Position numbers and translations under genes: made by a program
Shown here: piece after piece, positions 7,101-13,871 of the stretch
Position numbering within the stretch: position 1 is the first letter of the stretch
How the letters are laid out: every line of letters begins with the position of its first letter
Origin: an uncultured Muribaculaceae bacterium
GTDB lineage: Bacteria; Bacteroidota; Bacteroidia; Bacteroidales; Muribaculaceae
Direction of reading: 5' to 3'
NCBI GenBank assembly: GCA_947173755.1
Contig: CAMWGM010000010.1
Location: 1 to 16,692 of the forward strand
Length of the DNA: 16,692 nt
Notes under the pieces: model-generated
Told to the model about the DNA's origin: nothing
Database searches by the model: none
What the model saw: the letters and a program-made list of their open reading frames with translations, nothing else

Positions 7101-7188
7101 CGTGAAGGCTACAGTAACCTTCGAGAACCTCTCGACCGTTGTCTGCAACATTCCCTTCAAGGTTCAGGGCGCAGCCGCTGCGAACTAA
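4183..7188 (+). CDS. Collagen-like surface lipoprotein, 1001 aa
   Basis: The N-terminus is a lipoprotein signal peptide with two cysteines, Cys21 and Cys25. The second is followed by Lys-Asp-Tyr-Asp-Asp-Asp, which fits the acidic lipoprotein export signal that sends Bacteroidota lipoproteins to the cell surface. Residues about 29-56 (INNLQGQIDSIKTTIDGLKS) look like a short coiled coil that could start trimerisation. Residues 117-179 are 21 uninterrupted Gly-X-Y triplets, rich in Gly-Asp-Lys and with few prolines, that is, a bacterial collagen-like triple helix held by charge pairs. The motif Gly-Cys-Trp then occurs twice (Cys181, Cys191). The remaining 800 residues are Thr/Asn/Val-rich and look like successive beta-sandwich domains; I recognise no enzyme motif. 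Base composition is visibly more AT-rich than in the lpx genes. It has its own leader and terminator. A structural stalk or adhesin is the likeliest role. Confidence 0.85.
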   Translation: MNKKFISVLLSTSLIAGSSACFTACKDYDDDINNLQGQIDSIKTTIDGLKSKIESGSVITNVTSTSEGINITLSDGKTYTITNGKDGQNGTNGTAWTIGADGYWYKDGVKTEYKAIGADGAQGLKGDKGDKGDKGDQGEKGETGAQGPQGDKGDKGDKGDKGDQGEPGTPGQNGQDGEDGCWYVPNVTTGCWDIYYPDGRVVPTNTPWRTESAEGITAVYSGNKLTLSGVDGTGDKTVTINVGEPVGSIAFVPSAVDSKFPTYPTTDTPFYHITKYWSETKYDSKTFVFTDLTNMDKSNTVDFIYRVNPSDAYITEGAQGLFINRAVTSRAAGDKKNLLNIVDADFETPGELIVTASINGANLSKTANDVVAFQLWNGQDVCTTADYVYISSKNITPVLVDSAAMKGKADATPVYLYDRYQAITTAHPENSAFIQTFCGLDDEPNATLVYDSETGLDLATIPGLYVASEKNWLAKLGFTGMSYKFSLPAEYLSNDAQKTNQQWFVELVDGQYLKTNSKNLTNGLTPAIGRTPVVRVDAFLTDNAGNQCLLASAYIKVEIVKEKVADPDDQDAYTTTLDPVEREYHSIKANFTDEGNEISHMDWQDVNNDIYGKTGMTSTDFWTNYGGASKEYTMELSVIAKDGKVKVLGTQTATADATATLSTDGVQCTATLGSSGTQTSNIAFYVNNKVKTENTYKDVDGKGAQYTVTITIPSNNPKLRGDVKIVQVFYVKEDCKPYTFNQLYWVEKVGNYNDVIVTKGKIVNGAWKLEMNVSEAFEMQNGKNIFDYFNKVNNAQSIDFSLTPTTPEQTGVVYDPATHNVYLDAPLSTPSKFVNMMYEVTLVNGEKCTFNFYIQFKNPFVAGNSATITLDGNEVDLTTIKCAPSVVVVDAGNNTKLIYSWDAKQEKLVLSDLAEKTYKVAEPTVKYEWVKDSNYNGFAGQLDPASTFSLNEETGVVTYQNLGAELQPSFNLTVKATVTFENLSTVVCNIPFKVQGAAAAN
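4531..4719 (+). repeat. Tandem Gly-X-Y coding repeats
   Basis: Twenty-one consecutive codon triplets starting with glycine (residues 117-179). Within it, 9-base units of the form GGCGACAAG recur in two blocks separated by a less regular piece. The Gly-Asp-Lys units differ mainly at third codon positions (GGC/GGT, AAG/AAA), so the repeat is old enough to have diverged or is under protein-level selection. Number changes by slippage between strains are possible. Confidence 0.9.
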
Positions 7189-7223
7189 TCGAGATTTCTA
7201 AAATACCTCTTCAATAATGAAAT

Positions 7224-7240
7224 GGACTCCCGGCGAGTCC
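7224..7240 (+). other. Small hairpin in the 3' untranslated region
   Basis: GGACTC (7224-7229) pairs perfectly with GAGTCC (7235-7240). A second imperfect stem (ATTCAT/ATGAAT) follows around 7256-7279. Both lie between the stop codon at 7188 and the strong terminator at 7295, so the transcript would have a structured 3' end about 140 bases long. Confidence 0.45.
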
Positions 7241-7294
7241 GATGATCCCCGCCATTCATTTCCCCCAAGTGGGATGAATCGATAGGCCAAGCCA

Positions 7295-7333
7295 AGCGTC
7301 TTCCTAATGTGAATTAGGAAGACGCTATTTTTT
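7295..7333 (+). terminator. Strong rho-independent terminator
   Basis: A perfect 14-bp stem pairs 7295-7308 with 7313-7326 around a GTGA loop, followed by A and six T residues (7328-7333). It ends the collagen-like gene transcript. Confidence 0.95.
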
Positions 7334-7433
7334 ATATCAATTCATAATGCACAATTAATTTCGCTTCATACCCATTTTCAAATCTTAGCAGCCCCCTTAC
7401 ACTTTATGCATTGTGATTAAGAATTGGCATACA
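7334..7433. other. AT-rich intergenic stretch with degenerate repeat
   Basis: No gene is seen between the terminator and the lpx promoter. Two related AT-rich words, AATTCATAATGCACAATTAA (about 7341-7360) and, on the opposite strand, AATTCTTAATCACAATGCAT (about 7406-7425), resemble each other and the ATGCAT-containing spacer near 316. They look like copies of a short intergenic repeat family. Confidence 0.35.
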
Positions 7434-7465
7434 GTTGCAGGAGTCAATATTTATTTGTACTTTTG
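7434..7465 (+). promoter_or_regulatory. Promoter of the lpx operon
   Basis: GTTG (7434-7437) and TACTTTTG (7458-7465, fits TAnnTTTG) are 20 bases apart. The predicted start is near 7472, giving a leader of about 60 bases. The leader opens with a 7-bp hairpin, AGTGTCG (7471-7477) with CGACACT (7484-7490), so the 5' end of the messenger would be paired. Confidence 0.75.
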
Positions 7466-7530
7466 CACGGAGTGTCGTCTGCGCGACACTTCTGAACGTT
7501 CAACTCATACCAATCCATTAATCCATCTCT

Positions 7531-8565
7531 ATGGAATTAACCGCTGATCAATTGGCGGCTCTGACAGGAGGCACCGTCGAGGGCGACGGCAATGTCAAGG
7601 TAAGCACTTTCGCAAAGATTGAGGAAGGTGTTCCGGGCGCCCTGTCTTTTTTGGCCAATCCGAAATACACACATTATATATATGACACCGATTCGTCGAT
7701 CGTTCTCGTGCGGCGCGACTTCGAGCCTGAGCGTCCTGTGAAGGCCACTCTGCTGAGAGTCGACGATCCTTATGCCACTGTGGCACATCTACTCGAGATG
7801 GTCGAGCAGATGCAGAAGAAAGATCTGCGCGTGGTCGAGCAGCCTTCGTTCGTCAGCGAGGGTGTGGAGATACCCGATGATGCCTATATCGGCGCTTTCG
7901 CATATATCGGCAAAGGTGTGACGCTCGGCAAAGGTGTCAAGATTTATCCCCAGGTATATATCGGCGACGATTGCACCATAGGCGAGGGCACTATTCTCTA
8001 CGCAGGTGCGAAAGTCTACAAGGAATGTAAGATAGGCGACCGCTGCATCATCCACTCGGGTGCCGTGATCGGTGCCGACGGCTTCGGCTTCGCTCCCGTC
8101 GACGGTCATTATGAGAAAATCCCCCAGCTGGGCAACGTGGTGATCGGCAACGATGTGGAGATCGGCGCCAACACGACCGTCGACCGCGCCGTGATGGGCT
8201 CGACCGTCGTTGAGGACGGAGTGAAACTCGACAATCTGATCCAGGTGGCCCACAACTGCCACGTGGGTCACGACACGGTGATGGCGGCCCAGGTAGGACT
8301 TGCCGGATCAGGTAAGATCGGAGCCAACTGCATGATAGGTGGTCAGGTAGGCATCGTCGGGCATCTGCAGATAGCCGACGGCACCAACATCGGGGCCCAG
8401 AGCGGAGTGAACCGCGCGACGAAGCCGGGCGAGCGCATCATGGGATCGCCGGCGGTCGACATGATGGAGTATGCCAAGGGGCTCGTCTATCTGAAACGGC
8501 TCGGCTCGCTCTATGAGACCGTGAAGCGGCTCGAGAAAGAAGTGAAAAATTTGCAAAACAAGTAA
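7531..8565 (+). CDS. lpxD: UDP-3-O-acylglucosamine N-acyltransferase
   Basis: A 344-aa enzyme that adds the second 3-hydroxyacyl chain, from acyl-ACP, to UDP-3-O-acylglucosamine in lipid A synthesis. It has the LpxD layout: an N-terminal uridine-binding domain (about 1-100), a long left-handed beta-helix of hexapeptide repeats (about 110-310, repeated Ile/Val-Gly patterns), and a C-terminal helical tail rich in Lys/Glu. The catalytic histidine is His241 in IQVAHNCHVGH, and the second conserved histidine is His278 in GIVGH; these match the spacing of Escherichia coli His239 and His276. The start at this ATG gives the normal N-terminus (MELTADQLAALTGG). It is the first gene of an operon with lpxC/fabZ (13-base gap) and lpxA, behind a clear promoter. 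Acyl chain preference cannot be read. Confidence 0.96.
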   Translation: MELTADQLAALTGGTVEGDGNVKVSTFAKIEEGVPGALSFLANPKYTHYIYDTDSSIVLVRRDFEPERPVKATLLRVDDPYATVAHLLEMVEQMQKKDLRVVEQPSFVSEGVEIPDDAYIGAFAYIGKGVTLGKGVKIYPQVYIGDDCTIGEGTILYAGAKVYKECKIGDRCIIHSGAVIGADGFGFAPVDGHYEKIPQLGNVVIGNDVEIGANTTVDRAVMGSTVVEDGVKLDNLIQVAHNCHVGHDTVMAAQVGLAGSGKIGANCMIGGQVGIVGHLQIADGTNIGAQSGVNRATKPGERIMGSPAVDMMEYAKGLVYLKRLGSLYETVKRLEKEVKNLQNK

Positions 8566-8578
8566 CACACATCAGGAT

Positions 8579-9961
8579 ATGAACCAACTTACACTCGGTG
8601 GCGAGTTCACCCTTTCGGGCAAGGGGCTGCACACCGGCCTTAATATCACAGCCCGATTCCTTCCCGCTCCCGAAGACCACGGATATAAGTTCAAACGTGT
8701 CGATCTGGAGGGTGAGCCCGTGATCGACGCACTTGCCGAAAACGTCGTCGCCTCGAACCGCGGCACCGTGATCGGCAAGGGGGAGGTGACAGTCTCGACA
8801 ATCGAGCATGCCATGGCGGCGCTCTACGCGGCCGGTATCGACAATGTGCTGATCGAGGTGAATGCACCCGAGATGCCTATACTCGACGGCAGCGCCCGTC
8901 TGATCACCGACGAGATAGCCCGCGTAGGCACCGTCGAGCAGAAGGCCGACAAGGATTTCTATTATATCCGTCAGCGCGTGGAGATGACCGATCCGGAGAC
9001 CGGCGCATCGATACTCGTGCTTCCCGACGATGATCTGTCGGTGGATGTCAAGATCGATTTCCCCTCGGCGGTGCTCTCCAATCAGTTTGCGTCGCTCGAA
9101 CATATATCCGATTTTTCCGATCAGATAGCAGGGTGCCGCACGTTCGTGTTCGTGCGCGAGATCGAACCGCTGGTGTCGAACAACCTCATCAAGGGTGGCG
9201 ACCTCGACAATGCCATCGTGATCTACGACTCCAAACTCGCTCAGGAGGATCTCGACCGTCTGGCCGACCTGATGGGAGTGGAGCACAAGAAGGTTGATGA
9301 GTTCGGATATATCAACAACCGTCCCCTCGACTTCGACAACGAGCCGGCGCGCCACAAACTGCTCGACGTGCTGGGCGACATAGCGCTGATCGGCCGTCCG
9401 CTGAAGGGCCGCATCATCGCCACCCGTCCCGGCCACACGCTCAACACCAAATTCGCCAAGAAGATCCGCCGCGAAATCAAGCGTCAGGAGGTTCAGGCGC
9501 CTATCTATAACCCGGCGAAGGAACCGGTGATGGACAATATGCGCATCCGCGAACTGCTGCCCCACCGCTATCCGTTCCTGCTGGTCGACAAGGTGATCGA
9601 GAAGGGTCAGAACTACATCGTCGGCGTGAAGAACATCACGGCCAACGAGCCTTTCTTCCAGGGACATTTCCCGCAGGAGCCGGTGCTCCCCGGCGTGCTT
9701 CAGGTGGAGGCGATGGCCCAGACCGGCGGTCTGCTCGTACTCTCGACCGTCGAGGATCCGGAGCGCTACTCGACCTATTTCATGAAGATCGACAACGTGA
9801 AGTTCCGCCAGAAGGTCGTGCCGGGCGACACGCTGATCTTCCACGTCTCGTTCATGACGGAACTGCGCCGCGGCATGGCCATGATGAAGGGCTATGCGTT
9901 CGTCGGCGAGAAGATCGTCACCGAATGTGAGTTTATGGCTCAGATCATCAAGAATAAGTAA
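8579..9961 (+). CDS. lpxC/fabZ: Bifunctional UDP-3-O-acyl-GlcNAc deacetylase / 3-hydroxyacyl-ACP dehydratase
   Basis: A 460-aa natural fusion typical of Bacteroidota. Residues about 1-305 are LpxC, the zinc deacetylase that commits UDP-3-O-acyl-GlcNAc to lipid A. The catalytic Glu76 and zinc ligand His77 lie in STIEHAMAAL, the other ligands are His259 and Asp263 in RHKLLDVLGD, and the late conserved His286 is in PGHTLN. Residues about 320-460 are FabZ, which dehydrates 3-hydroxyacyl-ACP. It shows LLPHRYPFLLVD, then catalytic His363 (QGHFP) and Glu377 (EAMAQ) with the standard 14-residue spacing. A linker of about 15 residues (QEVQAPIYNPAKEPV) joins the halves. Both halves compete for or use 3-hydroxyacyl-ACP metabolism, so fusion fixes their ratio. 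The gene sits 13 bases after lpxD and 26 before lpxA. Confidence 0.97.
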   Translation: MNQLTLGGEFTLSGKGLHTGLNITARFLPAPEDHGYKFKRVDLEGEPVIDALAENVVASNRGTVIGKGEVTVSTIEHAMAALYAAGIDNVLIEVNAPEMPILDGSARLITDEIARVGTVEQKADKDFYYIRQRVEMTDPETGASILVLPDDDLSVDVKIDFPSAVLSNQFASLEHISDFSDQIAGCRTFVFVREIEPLVSNNLIKGGDLDNAIVIYDSKLAQEDLDRLADLMGVEHKKVDEFGYINNRPLDFDNEPARHKLLDVLGDIALIGRPLKGRIIATRPGHTLNTKFAKKIRREIKRQEVQAPIYNPAKEPVMDNMRIRELLPHRYPFLLVDKVIEKGQNYIVGVKNITANEPFFQGHFPQEPVLPGVLQVEAMAQTGGLLVLSTVEDPERYSTYFMKIDNVKFRQKVVPGDTLIFHVSFMTELRRGMAMMKGYAFVGEKIVTECEFMAQIIKNK

Positions 9962-9987
9962 CACCTGCAAAAACACATAAGATAATT

Positions 9988-10764
9988 ATGGTACATCCTA
10001 TGACCTCCATTCATCCCGATGCAAAGATCGATCCGTCGGTCGAGATCGGTCCTTTCGTCACCATCCACGGGGATGTGGAAATCGGTGCAGGCACCGTGAT
10101 CCACTCAAACGTCACCATTATGGATGGAGCACGCATCGGTAAAAATGTGACCATCTTTCCGGGCGCAGTCATCTCGGGCGAGCCTCAGGACCTGAAATTT
10201 GCAGGCGAGAAGACCGTGGCCATCATCGGCGACAACACCGTGATACGCGAATGCGTGACGGTGCATCGCGGCACTGCCTCGAAGGGTAAGACCGTGGTTG
10301 GAAGCCACTGCCTGATCATGGCTTACTGTCATGTGGCCCACGACTGCGTGGTGGGCGACTACGTGATCATGAGCAACGCCACCCAGATAGCCGGCGAGGT
10401 CGTCATAGACGATTATGCCGTCATAGGCGGCGGATCGCTCATCCATCAGTTCTGCCACATCGGGTCGCATGTCATGCTCCAGGGTGGCGCGCTCGTCAAC
10501 AAGGATATTCCCCCGTTTGTCAAGGCGGGACGCGAACCGCTGGCCTACTGCGGCATCAACTCGATCGGTCTGCGCCGCCGCGGCTTCTCCAACGAGAGCA
10601 TCCGCGACATCCAGGAGACCTACCGTTATCTCTACCTCTCGGGCCTCAACAACACCGACGCTATCGAGCGCATCGAGGCCGAACTGCCCGCCACGAAGGA
10701 GCGCGACGAGATAATACTCTTCGTGCGCAACTCTAAGCGCGGCATCCTGAGAGGATACGTCTGA
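9988..10764 (+). CDS. lpxA: UDP-N-acetylglucosamine O-acyltransferase
   Basis: A 258-aa left-handed beta-helix acyltransferase that starts lipid A synthesis by moving a 3-hydroxyacyl chain from ACP to the 3-OH of UDP-GlcNAc. Hexapeptide repeats run from about residue 5 to 190, followed by the helical C-terminal domain (GLRRRGFSNESIRDIQETYR and onward) typical of LpxA. The active-site segment MAYCHVAHDC carries His115 and the catalytic His118, matching Escherichia coli His122 and His125. Two start codons are possible: 9988 and, four codons later, 10000 (MTSIHPDAKID). Neither has a clear ribosome binding site, and the second gives the more usual N-terminus. It is the last gene of the operon, and a terminator begins 30 bases after its stop. 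Confidence 0.96.
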   Translation: MVHPMTSIHPDAKIDPSVEIGPFVTIHGDVEIGAGTVIHSNVTIMDGARIGKNVTIFPGAVISGEPQDLKFAGEKTVAIIGDNTVIRECVTVHRGTASKGKTVVGSHCLIMAYCHVAHDCVVGDYVIMSNATQIAGEVVIDDYAVIGGGSLIHQFCHIGSHVMLQGGALVNKDIPPFVKAGREPLAYCGINSIGLRRRGFSNESIRDIQETYRYLYLSGLNNTDAIERIEAELPATKERDEIILFVRNSKRGILRGYV

Positions 10765-10793
10765 CAAGATTTAAAAATTTTCATAAAATGTTT

Positions 10794-10828
10794 GCCGGCC
10801 TCCACTGTGAAGTGAGGGCCGGTTTTTT
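10794..10828 (+). terminator. Rho-independent terminator of the lpx operon
   Basis: CCGGCC (10795-10800) pairs with GGCCGG (10817-10822), the inner part CACT/AGTG extends the stem, and six T residues follow (10823-10828). It starts 30 bases behind the lpxA stop. Confidence 0.92.
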
Positions 10829-10907
10829 CGTCGTGGGCGTAACGGGGCAAAAAAAGACAGGAGACTGACACCGGTCACTGGCGCCAATCTCCTGCAGAGT
10901 AAGGGTG

Positions 10908-10991
10908 TGCTCGAAGCGGGACTCGAACCCGCACGGCCGCAATGGCCAAAGGATTTTAAGTCCTTCGTGTCTACCATTCCACCATTCGAGC
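10908..10991 (-). tRNA. tRNA-Leu (anticodon UAA)
   Basis: Read on the minus strand, the 84 bases fold into a full class II cloverleaf. Acceptor GCTCGAA pairs with TTCGAGC with discriminator A. The D stem is GTG/CAC. The anticodon stem AAGGA/TCCTT carries the loop CTTAAAA with anticodon TAA. A long variable arm has GGCC/GGCC, and the T arm is GCGGG/CCCGC with TTCGAGT. The long variable arm and the anticodon define leucine, reading UUA and UUG. The 3' CCA is not encoded. Confidence 0.97.
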
Positions 10992-11027
10992 AGACCTTGC
11001 GCTGGTCGTGAAGACCCATTGCGAGTG

Positions 11028-11058
11028 CAAAGATAAACACTTTTTCAATTTCCTGCAA
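11028..11058 (-). promoter_or_regulatory. Promoter of tRNA-Leu
   Basis: On the minus strand, TATCTTTG (11035-11028) fits TAnnTTTG, and TTG (11058-11056) lies 20 bases upstream of it. The predicted start is near 11021, about 30 bases ahead of the mature tRNA. Confidence 0.7.
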
Positions 11059-11097
11059 CTGCGGTCGCGGAATTTTCAGCCGAAAATCAAATGCAGA

Positions 11098-13767
11098 TTA
11101 TCTGACGACGATTTTGCGGCCTTTGCTGACGTAGATGCCGGGGGTGGGACGGAGGACACGGCGGCCGAGAAGGTCGAAAATCGGCTGATCGGTCTCCTCG
11201 GGCTCGACTTCATGGGCGACCACGGAGGTCCCGGCCTCGAAGGCGAAGTTGATGCGTCGGGTGAGGCTGACACCCTCCTCTTCGGCAGTGACCCTGACCG
11301 AGAAGAGGGCGCCTGCATCGGCGGCGGGAGTCAGCGTTAGTTGCGATCCTCGGAGTTCCTTCGTCACCTTTGCAGGAACACCCTCCACGCGGTAGACGGG
11401 GGCACGGTATCCGGCGAAGAGAGGAGCGAGGTCGACGGTGATCGAGCCGTCGATATGGAAATTGGGCACGGAGATCCAGTCGAGATATTCCTCGAGATCA
11501 GTGAATGAGTCGGAGTCTCGGTCGTCGTTGTTGTTGGGAGTCATCGGATCGGTCGAGACGAGATATTCGAACCAGTCGGGGATGCCGTCGGCGTCGGTAT
11601 CCCATCCGTCGGGTCGTGATTCCTCGACGATGTCAAGTCCGGCGAACCCTTCGGCGTCGCTCTCGCAGTCGGGGAGACCCTTCTTGCCGGTGTAGCGGCC
11701 GACGGTCGAAGTGGTGCCTTTCAGTGTCTCGTCGACGATGCGCGAGTCATGATTGAGGATCTGCGGCATGTTGCATCCGACGTCGGAAAGCACGTTTTTG
11801 AACGCCTGCTCGGTCGGCTCGACCGTGGCGTGGCTCGGGAAGAAGGGTTCGTCGCTCCAGGGCTCCCAGTCGAGCACCTGGCCGTTGGAAAGACTGTAAT
11901 TATATGTGGTTCCCAACTTGTCGGGGGTCTTCGAGCCGTTGAGTTCCTCGCGGATGTTTCCGCTGACGTAGGCGCGCTGTGTGCCTTTGCCGACACCTTC
12001 GAACTGGTGGCGCAGGAGCATGTTCTGAGTCGTGGCGGGACCTTTCTTATAGTAATTGTTGACGAAATTGAGTTCGTGGGTGCCTCCGTCGGTGGCACGT
12101 CCGCCCCAGTTGTAGACCACGTTGTTGAACACGTCATGATGTCCGTCATAGAAACCTGCGCCGTCAAGTCCGCCCGAGAGGCTCCAGTTGCGTCCCTCGC
12201 AGTGGGCGAGGAGATTGTGGTGGAACGAGGCTGCCTCGCTGCCCATCTCGCCGCCGCCGATCGTCGCGGCATAGCCGTGGCTGACATGGTGGCCCTGGTT
12301 GGCATACTGTGTTGCGTGACCGGCATAGTTGAGAGCCTCGCTGATGATGGTGCGCTGGAGGGTCATGTTGCGGGCGTTGCGCGACGAGAAGCCCTCGTCG
12401 ATCGACCATGCTATCGAGCAGTGGTCCATGATGGAGTGGTCGTTGCCCGACATGCCCATACCGTCGGCTGTGTTGGGATTTCCTCCCATCGAATCGTTCC
12501 AGTCGTCGGCGCCGCCGAGGAAGAGCCGCATGAAGCGGGTGATTCCGTCGCTCTGCATGCCGAACGAACGGTCGCGGAGCAGGATGCCACGGCCGGGAGC
12601 GGTCTGACCCGCGATGGTCACGTAGCGGTCGCTCACGACGAGGCGCGAGTTGAGCCGGATCTCGCCGGCGACATCGAACACGATGGTGCGGGGCTCGTGG
12701 ATGCGTTCGATGCCGTAGCGGAGCGTGCCCGGAAGGTCGGCATCATCTTCGAGCGATGTGACATGGTAGACGATTCCGCCACGTCCGCCGAGGGCGAACC
12801 GTCCGTAGCCTTCAGCGCTGGGGAAGGCGATGCGCCGCGGCTGAAAGGAGAGGATACGGCCTTTGTGGACTGTGCCCGAGGCGTCGACCTCGTCGACGCG
12901 CCACCAGTAGCGGCTGAGCGGCGAAAATCCGTCGGCTCTGAATTCGGGGTCAGAGCCTTCATACTGATAGGCGGCGGATACGGCGACTGCCACCGAGTCG
13001 GTACCATAGACCAGACAGTGGCTCAAGGCCAGGTCGGCACCTTTCCAACGGAAAGTGATGCTGCCGTCGTCGGCATCGACATGGCGGTCGTTGGCGGCGG
13101 GATATTCATCCATGATGGCATAGGGATTTGCTTCGAACTCGAGCCCGTTGATCATCACTGCGGTTGTCGTGTATGTCACGGCGGGATCGGGGACCGTAGC
13201 GTAGGTGATCACGACAGGTTTCCCTTCGGCCGCGGTGAATTCCACATATGAGCGTCCCACCTCGGAGGCTTTGAGATTGTCGGCATTCGAGGAGTAGAAC
13301 ACGTTTTCAGCCACCGTCACGCCATCGACCGTCACCCTGATCGGAGGGAGTATCTGATTTTTGTCGGTGTTGTTGTGATAGGCGAGCAGCGAGTGCCGGC
13401 CCGGGGTCAGACCTTCGATGGTCAGCACGATGGCCGAGGGTCCCTCGGTGATCTTGATGGCATTTCCATCCTCGAGGCGGCAGGCATAGACACCGTCGCC
13501 GAAAAGTTTCATGCCGGCCTGAACGGTCTGCTTGTTCCAGTTGGAGGCGAGCGCCGAGGCTCCTTCGGCTGCGGAAAGGGTGATGGTGATTCCGTAGTCG
13601 TCGAGAGTTTTCGATTCGCTTTCGCAACGGTTGACAGGCCAGGGGATATAGCCGGGCTCGGTCACTTCGGAGGTGTTGCGGTTGGGAAAGTCGAAGTCGA
13701 TGTTCTGCGCAGGCGCCGAGAACGCGGCGGCGGCCAGCAGGAGCGGAAGGAATGCTTTCAAGGTCAA
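11098..13767 (-). CDS. Secreted multidomain pectate lyase (PL1-like)
   Basis: An 889-aa protein with a cleavable signal peptide (about 1-20, ending Ala-Pro-Ala-Gln). Residues about 25-210 look like a beta-sandwich carbohydrate-binding domain, and about 215-308 like a fibronectin III domain (SPLSRYWWRVDEVD). The lyase beta-helix begins with RIAFPSAEGYGRFALGGRGG (about 309) and runs to about 650, with SLEDDADLPGTLRYGIE, RTIVFDVAGEI and DHCSIAWSIDEGF. These are the landmarks of PL1-type pectate lyases, which cut polygalacturonate by calcium-dependent beta-elimination. A calcium-binding repeat rich in Asp (DTDADGIPDW... DRDSDSFTDLEEY, about 721-760) follows, then a beta domain. The C-terminal tail (PIFDLLGRRV... 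GIYVSKGRKIVVR) resembles a type IX secretion sorting or anchoring tail. It faces two GH28 genes across a 104-base divergent region, which supports a pectin role. Substrate specificity is inferred. Confidence 0.87.
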   Translation of the reverse strand: MTLKAFLPLLLAAAAFSAPAQNIDFDFPNRNTSEVTEPGYIPWPVNRCESESKTLDDYGITITLSAAEGASALASNWNKQTVQAGMKLFGDGVYACRLEDGNAIKITEGPSAIVLTIEGLTPGRHSLLAYHNNTDKNQILPPIRVTVDGVTVAENVFYSSNADNLKASEVGRSYVEFTAAEGKPVVITYATVPDPAVTYTTTAVMINGLEFEANPYAIMDEYPAANDRHVDADDGSITFRWKGADLALSHCLVYGTDSVAVAVSAAYQYEGSDPEFRADGFSPLSRYWWRVDEVDASGTVHKGRILSFQPRRIAFPSAEGYGRFALGGRGGIVYHVTSLEDDADLPGTLRYGIERIHEPRTIVFDVAGEIRLNSRLVVSDRYVTIAGQTAPGRGILLRDRSFGMQSDGITRFMRLFLGGADDWNDSMGGNPNTADGMGMSGNDHSIMDHCSIAWSIDEGFSSRNARNMTLQRTIISEALNYAGHATQYANQGHHVSHGYAATIGGGEMGSEAASFHHNLLAHCEGRNWSLSGGLDGAGFYDGHHDVFNNVVYNWGGRATDGGTHELNFVNNYYKKGPATTQNMLLRHQFEGVGKGTQRAYVSGNIREELNGSKTPDKLGTTYNYSLSNGQVLDWEPWSDEPFFPSHATVEPTEQAFKNVLSDVGCNMPQILNHDSRIVDETLKGTTSTVGRYTGKKGLPDCESDAEGFAGLDIVEESRPDGWDTDADGIPDWFEYLVSTDPMTPNNNDDRDSDSFTDLEEYLDWISVPNFHIDGSITVDLAPLFAGYRAPVYRVEGVPAKVTKELRGSQLTLTPAADAGALFSVRVTAEEEGVSLTRRINFAFEAGTSVVAHEVEPEETDQPIFDLLGRRVLRPTPGIYVSKGRKIVVR

Positions 13768-13795
13768 TTTTGCTGATAAGGTTAAAAGTAGGATG

Positions 13796-13803
13796 TAAAG
13801 TTA
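13796..13803 (-). promoter_or_regulatory. Weak promoter -7 element for the pectate lyase gene
   Basis: On the minus strand, TAACTTTA matches TAnnTTTG at seven of eight positions. The leader to the lyase start would be roughly 20 bases. No convincing -33 box is seen, so activation by a regulator is possible. Confidence 0.35.
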
Positions 13804-13834
13804 GGAATAAATCCCGAAAGAATATATGCCGGAA

Positions 13835-13866
13835 TGTGAAAAACTGAAAATAAAGTGTTAAATTTG
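13835..13866 (+). promoter_or_regulatory. Promoter abutting the first GH28 gene
   Basis: TAAATTTG (13859-13866) fits TAnnTTTG and TGTG (13835-13838) lies 20 bases upstream as a one-mismatch -33 box. The predicted transcription start (about 13872-13874) coincides with the start codon at 13872, which would make the messenger leaderless, or else the element is not used. Confidence 0.45.
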
Positions 13867-13871
13867 TAGGC

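Noticed and set aside
8579..9961. lpxC and fabZ joined in one frame as a novel fusion
   Set aside because: The fusion is well known in Bacteroidota, and both active sites are complete; not a frameshift or novelty.
8438..9976. 512-codon open frame on the minus strand opposite lpxC/fabZ
   Set aside because: It is a shadow caused by codon bias of the plus-strand gene; its His/Asp/Leu-rich product has no recognisable domain.
11749..13251. 500-codon plus-strand open frame opposite the pectate lyase
   Set aside because: Shadow of the lyase gene; the lyase has signal peptide and clear domains, the opposite frame has none.
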